Shown: positions 1 to 6,151 of the stretch, piece by piece
Layout of the letters: the number at the start of each line of letters is the position of its first letter
Position numbering within the stretch: the stretch's first letter is position 1
Source: a virus
Virus record (IMG/VR): IMGVR_UViG_3300044451_000029
Location: 1-34,467 of that record
Length of the DNA stretch: 34,467 nucleotides
Strand: one strand, 5' to 3'
Position numbers and translations under genes: made by a program
The notes under the pieces: generated by a model
Databases searched by the model: none
Seen by the model: only the letters and a program-made list of their open reading frames with translations
Told to the model about the DNA's origin: nothing

Positions 1-207
1 CGGTTACTACCGGAGAACGTGACCTTCCTACGCAATCTGGACATCGACCTACGCCCGTCGTTAAAATTCGTGTTGCAAAGCCCTTACTCGTGTTATGGCC
101 GCCCCGGCAGCATGTCGGTGGCTGAATGGATGAAGTGTCACGGGTACGAGTGGACGGACTTGCACCATCTCAAGGAGAACCTTGAACGGTGGTACAACGA
201 AAACTAA
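1..207 (+). CDS. 3' end of an unidentified protein (partial, 5' end outside window)
   Basis: The reading frame is open from the first base of the window to a TAA at 205-207. A GTG at 19 could be a start, but no Shine-Dalgarno sequence precedes it within the window and the frame stays open upstream (R-L-L-P-E-N before the GTG). I therefore treat it as the C-terminal piece of a longer gene. The visible 68 residues are rich in aromatic and charged residues (for example the motif ECHGYEW-like stretch KCHGYEWTDL near the middle) and show no family I recognise. It lies 37 bases upstream of the endonuclease VII-like gene and is co-directional with the replication arm, so a role in DNA metabolism is possible but unsupported. 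Confidence 0.6.
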   Translation, partial: RLLPENVTFLRNLDIDLRPSLKFVLQSPYSCYGRPGSMSVAEWMKCHGYEWTDLHHLKENLERWYNEN

Positions 208-244
208 CTAAACCCAACACACACACTAAACACAGGAGGGACAC

Positions 245-697
245 ATGGATTGGACGCCTGAAGAAAGGCGCGAGTATATGCGCCAGTACCGGGAAAGAAC
301 CGAACAAAAGCGGCGAGAGTACCGGCAACAGAACCGTGAAAAGTTAAACGCGGATGCTCGGAAGTATTATGAGTCCCACAAAGAAGAGAGACTTGAGTAC
401 CAGAAAGAGTACCGTAAACAGCACCCTGAAAGTGAGAGTGCGGGTAACCGTAGGCGGTACATCAAACGAACCTACAACTTAACCACAGAAGAGTTCGACC
501 AGCTTCTAGCCAACGGGTGCCAACTATGCTTCTCGAAAGAGAACCTGAAAGTAGACATCTGTCCGACCACGAAAAAAGTCTTAGGCTGTCTCTGTGGCAG
601 CTGTACCCGTGGTCTGGATTGGTTCAAGAATGACACTGACGCCTTATCAAAAGCTGCCGAGTACGTAAACTTAAACAGGAGTAAACAAAATGCGTAA
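245..697 (+). CDS. Endonuclease VII-like zinc protein with degenerate active site
   Basis: 150 aa. The C-terminal half (about 75-145) matches the layout of phage recombination endonuclease VII (T4 gp49 family): a YNLTTEEFDQLL helix, a CxxC pair (C92, C95), a second CxxC pair (C117, C120), and the RGLDWFKND...AAEY tail. Family members resolve Holliday junctions with a D-H-x-H motif between the Cys pairs and an Asn directly after the last Cys. Here the motif reads V-D104-I105-C106-P107 and the residue after C120 is T121, so both catalytic His and the Asn are replaced while the zinc-binding Cys are kept. The N-terminal 65 residues are a highly charged, Y/R/E/K-rich repeat-like helix, common in such phage proteins and probably DNA-binding. 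A good ribosome site (AGGAGGG) lies 6 bases before the ATG. It overlaps the polymerase start by 8 bases. It is probably a non-catalytic DNA-structure binder (inference). Confidence 0.75.
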   Translation: MDWTPEERREYMRQYRERTEQKRREYRQQNREKLNADARKYYESHKEERLEYQKEYRKQHPESESAGNRRRYIKRTYNLTTEEFDQLLANGCQLCFSKENLKVDICPTTKKVLGCLCGSCTRGLDWFKNDTDALSKAAEYVNLNRSKQNA

Positions 698-2432
698 ACC
701 ACGCCTGTTCCTAGACACCGAGACCAACCAAGGGGCTATCCACAAGAACCTTACCGAGGTCTTCTGCATTGGGTACAAGATTGAAGGCCAGACCCCTCGC
801 ATCTTAACCGACAACTACCACGTTCTGCAGGAGTTACTCGATACCCATACGGTAATTATGCACAACGCTTCCTTCGACATCTGGGTACTGGAAAGTATCG
901 GGTTGAAAGTGGGGCAGTTTGTGGACACCATGCTAATGCATTACCTCTTGTACCCCCACGGTAAACACTCCCTCGAGGAGCTGGGACTTGAGTTAGGTCT
1001 CGAGAAGTTACCCTTCAAGGACTTCGAGAGTGGGTACTCAGAAGAGATGGGCGCCTACTGTAAACGGGACGTCGAGGTTTGTGAGGCAATCTTTAACGCC
1101 TTCTACCCCGAGCTAGTAACCAACCCTGGTCTTCTCCACTACTACGCCAACGTCGAGCTTCCCTTCGTACGGTGCATCATCGACCTTGAAACGAATGGGG
1201 TTATGGTTGACCGTGAGGCTTGGACTAAGGAGCTATCCGAAGTCAGTGAGAAACGGCTCCGACTACATGAGGAGTTCGTTGCTAAAGCCCCGCCGGTCGT
1301 GGGCAAGAAGTCTAAAACCAAGAAGCCCCGTGACCCGAGTACCGTGTCTGACACCCCCGAGCTAGGCAAGTATAAGCTCATCTCGTTCAACGCTGAGTCT
1401 GGCGAGTACACATGGGGCACGTGGGATAAGTTCAACCCGGACTCCGCCTCTCAAGTCAAGGCTCTCCTCAACCTTGAGACGTCGGAAGTTTCGGCCTTGG
1501 AAGATTGTTCTGACCCGCGGGCTACCGAAATTCTGGAACTGCGGAAAGTCTCCAAGCTAGTCAGTACCTACGGTGAAAGTCTTCTCGATAAGGTACACCT
1601 AGACGGTCGCCTCCGGGCACGGTTTAACCAAGCTGTGACCCTCACCGGTCGGCTGTCGTCCTCTTCCCCTAACCTGCAAAACATTCCTTCTCGAGGAGAG
1701 TACGGGGATAAACTTCGTAGCTTCTTCATTGCTCCTCCCGGACGCAAGCTGGTGAGCATTGACTGCGACTCTTTCCAAATGCGTATCTACGCGTGGGATT
1801 TAGCCAACAGTACCTCCACCCCGGACGGTCAGGCTCTCCTAAACGACTTTAATACCAAAGAAAAAGCTGACCCACACCAAGCTAAGGCGGACGTGTTAGG
1901 CATCGACCGGCGTGTCGCTAAGACCCTGAACTTTGCCTCTCTATTCGGGGCATCGCCTGACAAAGCGGCTCGTCTTGCCAACGTGACAGTCAGGGAGATG
2001 GAGGGCTTCTTTAAGAAACAAGAGGAGCTGTTCCCCTCGGACGCCGAACTCAAACAGATTGTCGTCAACGAGTGTCGCCGGCACAAGGGTCGTATCGAAG
2101 ACGCTTACGGGCGTGTCGGTGTGTACCCCGCCATCTACTCGAAAGACTGGAGTGAGAAGGGTCGGGCTGAACGTCAGGCTTTTAACTTCCGCATTCAGGC
2201 TACCGAGGCGAGCATCATGAAGTGTATCACCATCGAGGCGCGTCAACTCTTGTTAGGCAAAGCCAAGTTGGTGCTTCAGGTACACGATGAGATTACCTTC
2301 GAGTGTGCAGACGAGGACGCCGATGAGGTAGCCTCTATTCTCAACTCCGTGGTCAACGGTGTCGACTGGCTCCCCGGTATCAAACTATCTGGTACCGCCA
2401 AAGTCGGCGACAACTGGTACCAAGTTCACTAA
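690..2432 (+). CDS. DNA polymerase, family A, with 3'-5' exonuclease
   Basis: 580 aa replicative DNA polymerase of the Pol I/T7 gp5 type. The N-terminal exonuclease domain shows Exo I (LFLDTET, D9 and E11), Exo II (HNASFD, H58-D63) and Exo III (Y123xxxD127). The polymerase domain shows motif A at 355-365 (IDCDSFQMR, metal ligand D358), motif B/O-helix at 407-420 (RRVAKTLNFASLFG, with R407, K411, F415) and motif C (QVHDE, 530-534, D533). Two positions are atypical. The residue matching the conserved steric-gate Glu of motif A (E. coli E710) is Q363, and the O-helix Tyr (E. coli Y766) is F419. The protein is shorter than T7 gp5 (704 aa) and shows no obvious thioredoxin-binding insertion. The ATG at 690 has AGGAG 8 bases upstream, inside the end of the preceding gene, implying translational coupling. 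Confidence 0.96.
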   Translation: MRKPRLFLDTETNQGAIHKNLTEVFCIGYKIEGQTPRILTDNYHVLQELLDTHTVIMHNASFDIWVLESIGLKVGQFVDTMLMHYLLYPHGKHSLEELGLELGLEKLPFKDFESGYSEEMGAYCKRDVEVCEAIFNAFYPELVTNPGLLHYYANVELPFVRCIIDLETNGVMVDREAWTKELSEVSEKRLRLHEEFVAKAPPVVGKKSKTKKPRDPSTVSDTPELGKYKLISFNAESGEYTWGTWDKFNPDSASQVKALLNLETSEVSALEDCSDPRATEILELRKVSKLVSTYGESLLDKVHLDGRLRARFNQAVTLTGRLSSSSPNLQNIPSRGEYGDKLRSFFIAPPGRKLVSIDCDSFQMRIYAWDLANSTSTPDGQALLNDFNTKEKADPHQAKADVLGIDRRVAKTLNFASLFGASPDKAARLANVTVREMEGFFKKQEELFPSDAELKQIVVNECRRHKGRIEDAYGRVGVYPAIYSKDWSEKGRAERQAFNFRIQATEASIMKCITIEARQLLLGKAKLVLQVHDEITFECADEDADEVASILNSVVNGVDWLPGIKLSGTAKVGDNWYQVH

Positions 2433-2444
2433 CTATTTGCTAAA

Positions 2445-2933
2445 ATGGAAACTAAACACGACATTAAACAGACCATTGAAGTCCGTGACGTCCGTTACGG
2501 TGGCTTCGATGAAAATGCCAAGACGACTCAGCTTCTTTACAACTGGGTATCTCAACGAGGTACCCGGCACGGAGCGGCTGACTGGGCTGTAGAGGCGACT
2601 CATATGATTTGCCACAAGCTGTCCCGAATTGTACACGGAGACCCGACCTACCCCGATAGCTGGGTGGACATCGTAGGGTACGCTCGACTAGCCCAAAACC
2701 TTGCCCCTGTGCAGGACTTCTATATCGAGTGTAACTCTGGGCGTCCTCTCGAAAGTCTACCCGAGACGTGGCACAAAGCCTACGACTTCTCCGAAGAGTT
2801 GTCCAAGGATGTGCAACGTATTGTGTACCTTCTCTTCTGGCAAGACCTCTACTTAGCCTACGAATACCCCGCCTACTGGGAACGTATTGCCGAAGAGGCA
2901 ACCAAAGTTTGTAACAAACTAGGAGTTAACTAA
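2445..2933 (+). CDS. DUF6378-like phage protein of unknown function
   Basis: 162 aa. The central segment with IVHGDPTYPDSWVDIVGYA (about 64-82) is the signature seen in DUF6378-type phage proteins, which sit among replication and nucleotide-metabolism genes but have no assigned activity to my knowledge. The C-terminal half is helical and aromatic-rich (DLYLAYEYPAYWERI). It starts 12 bases after the polymerase stop. No convincing Shine-Dalgarno sequence precedes the ATG (the upstream bases are A/T-rich), so it may rely on reinitiation after the polymerase. No signal peptide or membrane segment is visible. Confidence 0.8.
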   Translation: METKHDIKQTIEVRDVRYGGFDENAKTTQLLYNWVSQRGTRHGAADWAVEATHMICHKLSRIVHGDPTYPDSWVDIVGYARLAQNLAPVQDFYIECNSGRPLESLPETWHKAYDFSEELSKDVQRIVYLLFWQDLYLAYEYPAYWERIAEEATKVCNKLGVN

Positions 2934-2951
2934 GTTAACGGAGCGTTCTAA

Positions 2952-3284
2952 ATGAAATGGATGGTATGGGGTAAACGGAAAAAGAACCCCGAGAAAGAGG
3001 AAGCCTTGTGGAACCGGTTCGTTGACCGCTTCCACTCCCGGTACACCAAGGGGGAAGGGTGCTGGGAATGGGTAGACTCCTACTTTGAAAACGGGTACGG
3101 TAGGATTTCGTTCAAGGGTCGCTACTACTGTGCCCACCGAATTGCCTACCAGCTAGCCACCGGTGTGGTACCCGAAGAGATTCACCACACCTGTAACAAC
3201 AGGGGTTGTGTTAACCCAGAACACCTTTTAAACACTACACACGCAGACAACATGCAGGAAAAATTCTATGAGCCTATTAAGTAA
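2952..3284 (+). CDS. HNH endonuclease
   Basis: 110 aa, a small free-standing HNH nuclease. The N-terminal part has the GCWEW...NGYGRISFKGRYY...AHRIAYQLATG pattern typical of phage HNH proteins, followed by the catalytic beta-beta-alpha metal region IHHTCNNRGCVNPEHL (77-92). That region holds the His pair H78/H79, zinc Cys C81 and C86, N88 and H91, and ends in the usual TTHADNM. Such enzymes make site-specific nicks or breaks and often behave as mobile intron-less homing genes; some take part in genome packaging. Its position among recombination genes, not beside terminase, favours the homing type. GGAG lies 8 bases before the ATG. Its last 17 bases overlap the start of the ERF gene, and the ERF ribosome site is inside this gene. 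Confidence 0.9.
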   Translation: MKWMVWGKRKKNPEKEEALWNRFVDRFHSRYTKGEGCWEWVDSYFENGYGRISFKGRYYCAHRIAYQLATGVVPEEIHHTCNNRGCVNPEHLLNTTHADNMQEKFYEPIK

Positions 3285-3744
3285 GCTGCACACCGTCCAG
3301 TCTGAAGTCGGTAAGCTTGACAAAGCTGGTGAGAATAAGTTCCAAGGGTACAAGTATGTCATGCTTGGAACCATTCTCGAAAAGCTAGCCCCGCTACTCA
3401 AGGCTAATGGGCTCGTTGTCACGCAGTCGGTTAAACAAGCTGACAGCCGCATCGAGTTCACGGAGAAATGCTACTACAGTATCTCCTCCGTCACTGTCGA
3501 AACCACTGTCGCCGACACTGAGACTGGGGATAAGCTAACTGTGGTAAGCTCAGGCTTTTCTACAGATAAAAATTCCGACAAGTCAGTTTTCAAAGCGACC
3601 ACCGGTGCCCGCAAGTACGGACTCTCCCTACTGTTCAAGGCTCACTGGGACGCTGTTGAACCCGAAGACGACAGCCAAGATGAACCCGCTCTCAAGCGAG
3701 TACCACCTGCTACAAAGACTCAACCGTCCACTCCCTGGTTCTAA
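3268..3744 (+). CDS. erf: ERF-family single-strand annealing protein
   Basis: 158 aa. The sequence follows the ERF (essential recombination function, phage P22 type) core: an N-terminal helix, the FQGYKYVMLGTILEKLAPLL segment (about 25-44), a beta-rich middle, and the diagnostic KATTGARKYGLSLLF (110-124). ERF proteins anneal complementary single strands in phage recombination and genome circularisation. The C-terminal 30 residues are acidic then Pro/Thr-rich and end in TPWF; a short hydrophobic tip of this kind can dock partner proteins, but that is inference here. Translation is coupled to the HNH gene: AGGA lies about 8 bases upstream of the ATG inside HNH coding sequence. It is followed by a small SSB-like gene and a RecB/Cas4-like nuclease, forming a recombination cassette. 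Confidence 0.88.
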   Translation: MSLLSKLHTVQSEVGKLDKAGENKFQGYKYVMLGTILEKLAPLLKANGLVVTQSVKQADSRIEFTEKCYYSISSVTVETTVADTETGDKLTVVSSGFSTDKNSDKSVFKATTGARKYGLSLLFKAHWDAVEPEDDSQDEPALKRVPPATKTQPSTPWF

Positions 3745-3769
3745 TTCTAATTCGCACTCGAGGTAAACT

Positions 3770-4066
3770 ATGTCTTTCAACAAGTCCGCTTTCGTTGACA
3801 CCGCCAAAGTTTCTATGTGGGTCAAGGAGTCCAAAGCTGGTAAACGATACCTTTCCGGTACCATTACGTTTAACGACGGTACCAAAGTGAACATCAGCCT
3901 CTTCCACAACGACAACAAGAAGCAGGAAAACAGTCCCGAGTTCTGGGGTAAACTTTCTTGTACCGAAGACCGCTTAGGCGACACCATCATCCTTAAGGCT
4001 GAAGAGGAAGACAACGGTGGGTACCAAAATAAGCGACCCGCTAGTAACGACAACGTCTTGTTTTAA
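3770..4066 (+). CDS. Small protein, possible ssDNA-binding protein
   Basis: 98 aa. I do not recognise a family with certainty. It is predicted to be beta-rich (VSMWVKES, RYLSGTITF, KVNISLFHN) with a lysine/asparagine-rich centre, then an acidic segment (KAEEEDNGG) and a flexible tail ending in NDNVLF. Small phage SSBs have an OB fold of about this size and an acidic tail with a C-terminal Phe, and this gene sits directly between an annealing protein and a RecB/Cas4-like nuclease. An SSB role is therefore a reasonable inference. The ATG has GAGGT 6 bases upstream. A strong terminator starts 9 bases after its stop, which would fit a transcript ending here and high expression of the upstream cassette. 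Confidence 0.7.
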   Translation: MSFNKSAFVDTAKVSMWVKESKAGKRYLSGTITFNDGTKVNISLFHNDNKKQENSPEFWGKLSCTEDRLGDTIILKAEEEDNGGYQNKRPASNDNVLF

Positions 4067-4074
4067 CTAATGTA

Positions 4075-4111
4075 GGAGGGGGAGTGTCCAACACACCCCC
4101 TTCTTTTTTTT
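4075..4111 (+). terminator. Rho-independent terminator after the SSB-like gene
   Basis: Left arm 4075-4087 pairs with right arm 4091-4103 around a 3-base loop (4088-4090). Twelve of 13 positions pair, with one A-A mismatch (4083/4095) and one G-T pair, and the core is five G-C pairs in a row. A run of eight T follows (4104-4111). The hairpin spans the AGGAGG at 4074-4079 and a GTG at 4084 that would otherwise look like a start for the next gene. Confidence 0.85.
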
Positions 4112-4128
4112 ATATTAGGGGTAACGAA

Positions 4129-5064
4129 GTGACTTTTGAGACTGAATTTTATGAGAAGTGGAATTCATTCGGTACGGGAACTAACAAGTCCCTTGCTGAA
4201 GCGGCGGAAAAAGCTGGGGCTATGTGTGCCCACGCTTTCCACCGTCAATATGTTAATGACCGTGAAGAGAACCCGATACTCCGAGTAAGTTCCCTGGGTA
4301 AGTCTCACGCTGTGGAACTCATAGCCAAGAAGTTCGGCTTAATTCAACCAGGAGGCGACCGTACCGTCAGTCCTGAGTGTCGGCTTCGGTTCGTTACCGG
4401 TGACCTGTTTGAAGCCCAGATGTACATGCTCCTGTCCTCCTTCGGGTTCACCATCGAGGAAACTCAGACTGAAATTAACTGGCACGGTGTCAAGGGGCAC
4501 TCTGACTTTATCGTTCGTACCCCCGAGGGTGAGCGTTGCCTGCTTGAGTTGAAGACTGCCAATGACTACTACTTCAAGGCGGTACAAAAATCCATCGGTG
4601 ACGAGCGTGGTTACCTGACCCAAGCTTGTTGCTACTCTGAGGCCTTGGGTCTGCCCCTCTACTGGGTATTCCTTAATAAAGACACCTCCAAAATTTTCGT
4701 TAAGCCTCTGGTCAGTGTACCTGCCGAACAGCGTGCCAAGGCTCTTCGGCGTGCTAGACTCGTAGTCGACGCGTTTGAGCAATGCGAGTCATTCGAAGAC
4801 TTCCCTCTGTTCGTTAACGTACCGCCGCCTAAAATTGAGAAATACCGCGACCACTCCTACCGAGTGGACGATGACGGTAACCCACTTCTCTATATCCCCG
4901 ACTACTTCATCAGTAAACCCGAGTTGTTCTACGACTATGAAGTCCGCAACACTTGTTACGGTAAGCCAAGGATGTACGTCACGGGACTTAGAGGGTACGA
5001 CAAACACCCCGAACGGAAACCACTTGACCTGTTCCAATACGCCTTACAATTCGACCAAGTATAG
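4129..5064 (+). CDS. PD-(D/E)XK nuclease, RecB/Cas4-like exonuclease
   Basis: 311 aa from the GTG at 4129. The nuclease core is GHSDFIV (catalytic Asp), then CLLELKT (the E-x-K of motif III), then a QACCYSEAL segment matching the QxxxY motif of RecB/Cas4-type enzymes. Such proteins resect DNA ends and in phages often pair with an annealing protein, here the ERF gene two genes upstream. I chose GTG 4129 because AGGGG lies 7 bases before it and the first residues then lead straight into the domain. The longer frame from GTG 4084 would start inside the stem of a terminator, adding 15 low-complexity residues. No iron-sulphur Cys cluster of the Cas4 kind is evident to me. The C-terminal 90 residues are acidic and aromatic and unassigned. 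Confidence 0.85.
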   Translation: MTFETEFYEKWNSFGTGTNKSLAEAAEKAGAMCAHAFHRQYVNDREENPILRVSSLGKSHAVELIAKKFGLIQPGGDRTVSPECRLRFVTGDLFEAQMYMLLSSFGFTIEETQTEINWHGVKGHSDFIVRTPEGERCLLELKTANDYYFKAVQKSIGDERGYLTQACCYSEALGLPLYWVFLNKDTSKIFVKPLVSVPAEQRAKALRRARLVVDAFEQCESFEDFPLFVNVPPPKIEKYRDHSYRVDDDGNPLLYIPDYFISKPELFYDYEVRNTCYGKPRMYVTGLRGYDKHPERKPLDLFQYALQFDQV

Positions 5065-5072
5065 GAGGTCTT

Positions 5073-5354
5073 ATGTATGCATACCCAGAACCTGACGAGT
5101 TTGACCAAGACGACCAAGAGGCATTTGAAGAATACATTACTCAAGTCTGCCTCCACCAAGTCTACCGGTACCTTGGAGGACTGGTCTCGTTTAAAAACGC
5201 GGTACAAAATTTGGAAGCGACTTACCACGAGTTCACTGAAGACAATACTTCGTGGCGAGTAGTCTTTCCTCACGCTCTCAATGACTTTCGTTCTTGTCTC
5301 GAAGCTGTACACAAGATGAAGATACTTGGGTTCCTAGGAGGCGACATCGTATGA
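5073..5354 (+). CDS. Hypothetical small acidic protein
   Basis: 93 aa, unrecognised. The N-terminus is strongly acidic (PEPDEFDQDDQEAFEEY), followed by a helical region (TQVCLHQVYRYLGGLVSF) and a C-terminal helix. A very good ribosome site (AGGAGG, 6-7 bases before the ATG) supports it as a real gene. It begins 8 bases after the nuclease stop, and its own stop overlaps the next start (ATGA at 5351-5354), so it is translated as part of the same chain. The acidic N-terminus would fit a DNA mimic or a protein-protein adaptor, but nothing in the sequence proves this. Confidence 0.75.
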   Translation: MYAYPEPDEFDQDDQEAFEEYITQVCLHQVYRYLGGLVSFKNAVQNLEATYHEFTEDNTSWRVVFPHALNDFRSCLEAVHKMKILGFLGGDIV

Positions 5355-5599
5355 ACCTAGAAGATTCGTTGAATCCGTCAACTTCGTTTAAACCGTCGTA
5401 CCACCAAGAACGGGCGTTAGAAATCATTCACAACTCTATTGAGTCCGGGGCTGATGACGACCCCATTCTTGAGCAGCACACATGGAGAGATTACTTTCAC
5501 ATTACTAAGGAAGTTTTTCCCTTTATGGCCGCTACCACTATTCGTAGTCGGTATCTCTCTGACCGCAGTGATATCCACAGGCAACTACAACACAACTAA
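5351..5599 (+). CDS. Hypothetical small protein
   Basis: 82 aa from ATG 5351, no recognised family. The frame is open further upstream, but ATG 5351 has AGGAGG 9 bases before it and sits in an ATGA overlap with the preceding stop, which settles the start. The product is soluble, with mixed charge (HQERALEIIHNSI, ADDDPILEQHTW) and an Arg-rich end (TTIRSRYLSDRSDIHRQL). The alternative frame over its 3' half (5439-5600) is open and runs into the next gene; see findings. Confidence 0.7.
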   Translation: MNLEDSLNPSTSFKPSYHQERALEIIHNSIESGADDDPILEQHTWRDYFHITKEVFPFMAATTIRSRYLSDRSDIHRQLQHN

Positions 5600-5600
5600 C

Positions 5601-6080
5601 ATGTCTAAATACACTCTCTTATTCTCCTTCGGTTTCGCCCCTAAAGGTGCTGGTCTTAAACAAGGTCGTCTCCTTCTCCGTGACACTGCTTCAGACAGTA
5701 CCAAGGCTGTATGGACTGCCACTTCTTCCTTAGCTGGTAAGCAGTACGCCGAGTCTTTCCATGAACGTGGCGGACTTATCCCTCCTGCGTACCGCCTTAA
5801 GAAAGGGAGCGGTGGAGACTGGCGGGTAGAAACTGTCCCTGTTCCTCTTCCCAATGTCAAAGGCGTCTCTGGCAACTTCTATAAAATTGTCCCTTTCGAA
5901 GTTGTCACCGACCAAAACGGTAAACGAAGCGACTTCGGTATTCACCTTGACGCTAACGTCCCCGGTTCTATGGGGTGTATCGTTCTGAACAAAACGAACT
6001 TTACCGAGTTTGAGGAGAAGATGAAAAGCCTTGCGAAAGAAGGCATCAAGCAGGTCCCCCTCGTGGTTATCTATTCGTAG
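5601..6080 (+). CDS. L,D-transpeptidase-like (Tlde1/DUF2778-like) protein, lysis candidate
   Basis: 159 aa from ATG 5601. The C-terminal motif FGIHLDANVPGSMGCIVL (112-129) has the His...Ser-x-Gly-Cys arrangement of YkuD/DUF2778-type L,D-transpeptidase folds, with H115 and nucleophile C126. A GGLIPPAYRL segment (57-66) fits the substrate-strand region of that fold. Such enzymes cut or exchange peptide bonds in peptidoglycan; type VI effectors of the Tlde1 family use this motif. Being the only non-virion candidate wall enzyme in the window, it may act as the endolysin (inference). The usual Arg after G-C-I is Val here. There is no good ribosome site before 5601; the frame is open upstream to a TTG at 5439 and includes an ATG at 5454 and a hydrophobic stretch, so a membrane-anchored longer form is possible. 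It is the last gene before the convergent terminator. Confidence 0.72.
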   Translation: MSKYTLLFSFGFAPKGAGLKQGRLLLRDTASDSTKAVWTATSSLAGKQYAESFHERGGLIPPAYRLKKGSGGDWRVETVPVPLPNVKGVSGNFYKIVPFEVVTDQNGKRSDFGIHLDANVPGSMGCIVLNKTNFTEFEEKMKSLAKEGIKQVPLVVIYS

Positions 6081-6092
6081 TAAATAATAAAT

Positions 6093-6131
6093 GCCCCGTC
6101 TTCCAGTTAGCTTGGAGGGCGGGGCTTTTTT
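6093..6131 (+). terminator. Convergence-point rho-independent terminator
   Basis: A 13-bp stem (6093-6105 with 6113-6125, two G-T pairs, no mismatch) around a 7-base loop, with six T following (6126-6131). It ends the plus-strand arm 12 bases after the last stop, 21 bases before the stop of the opposing 2641-aa gene. On the minus strand the stem is followed only by a short mixed A/T stretch, so it should act mainly on plus-strand transcripts. Confidence 0.9.
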
Positions 6132-6151
6132 GTGTCTATTTGGGGGTAAGT

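Noticed and set aside
2464-2901. 145-aa Arg/Ser-rich minus-strand frame opposite the DUF6378-like gene
   Set aside because: Shadow frame with biased composition and no start signals.
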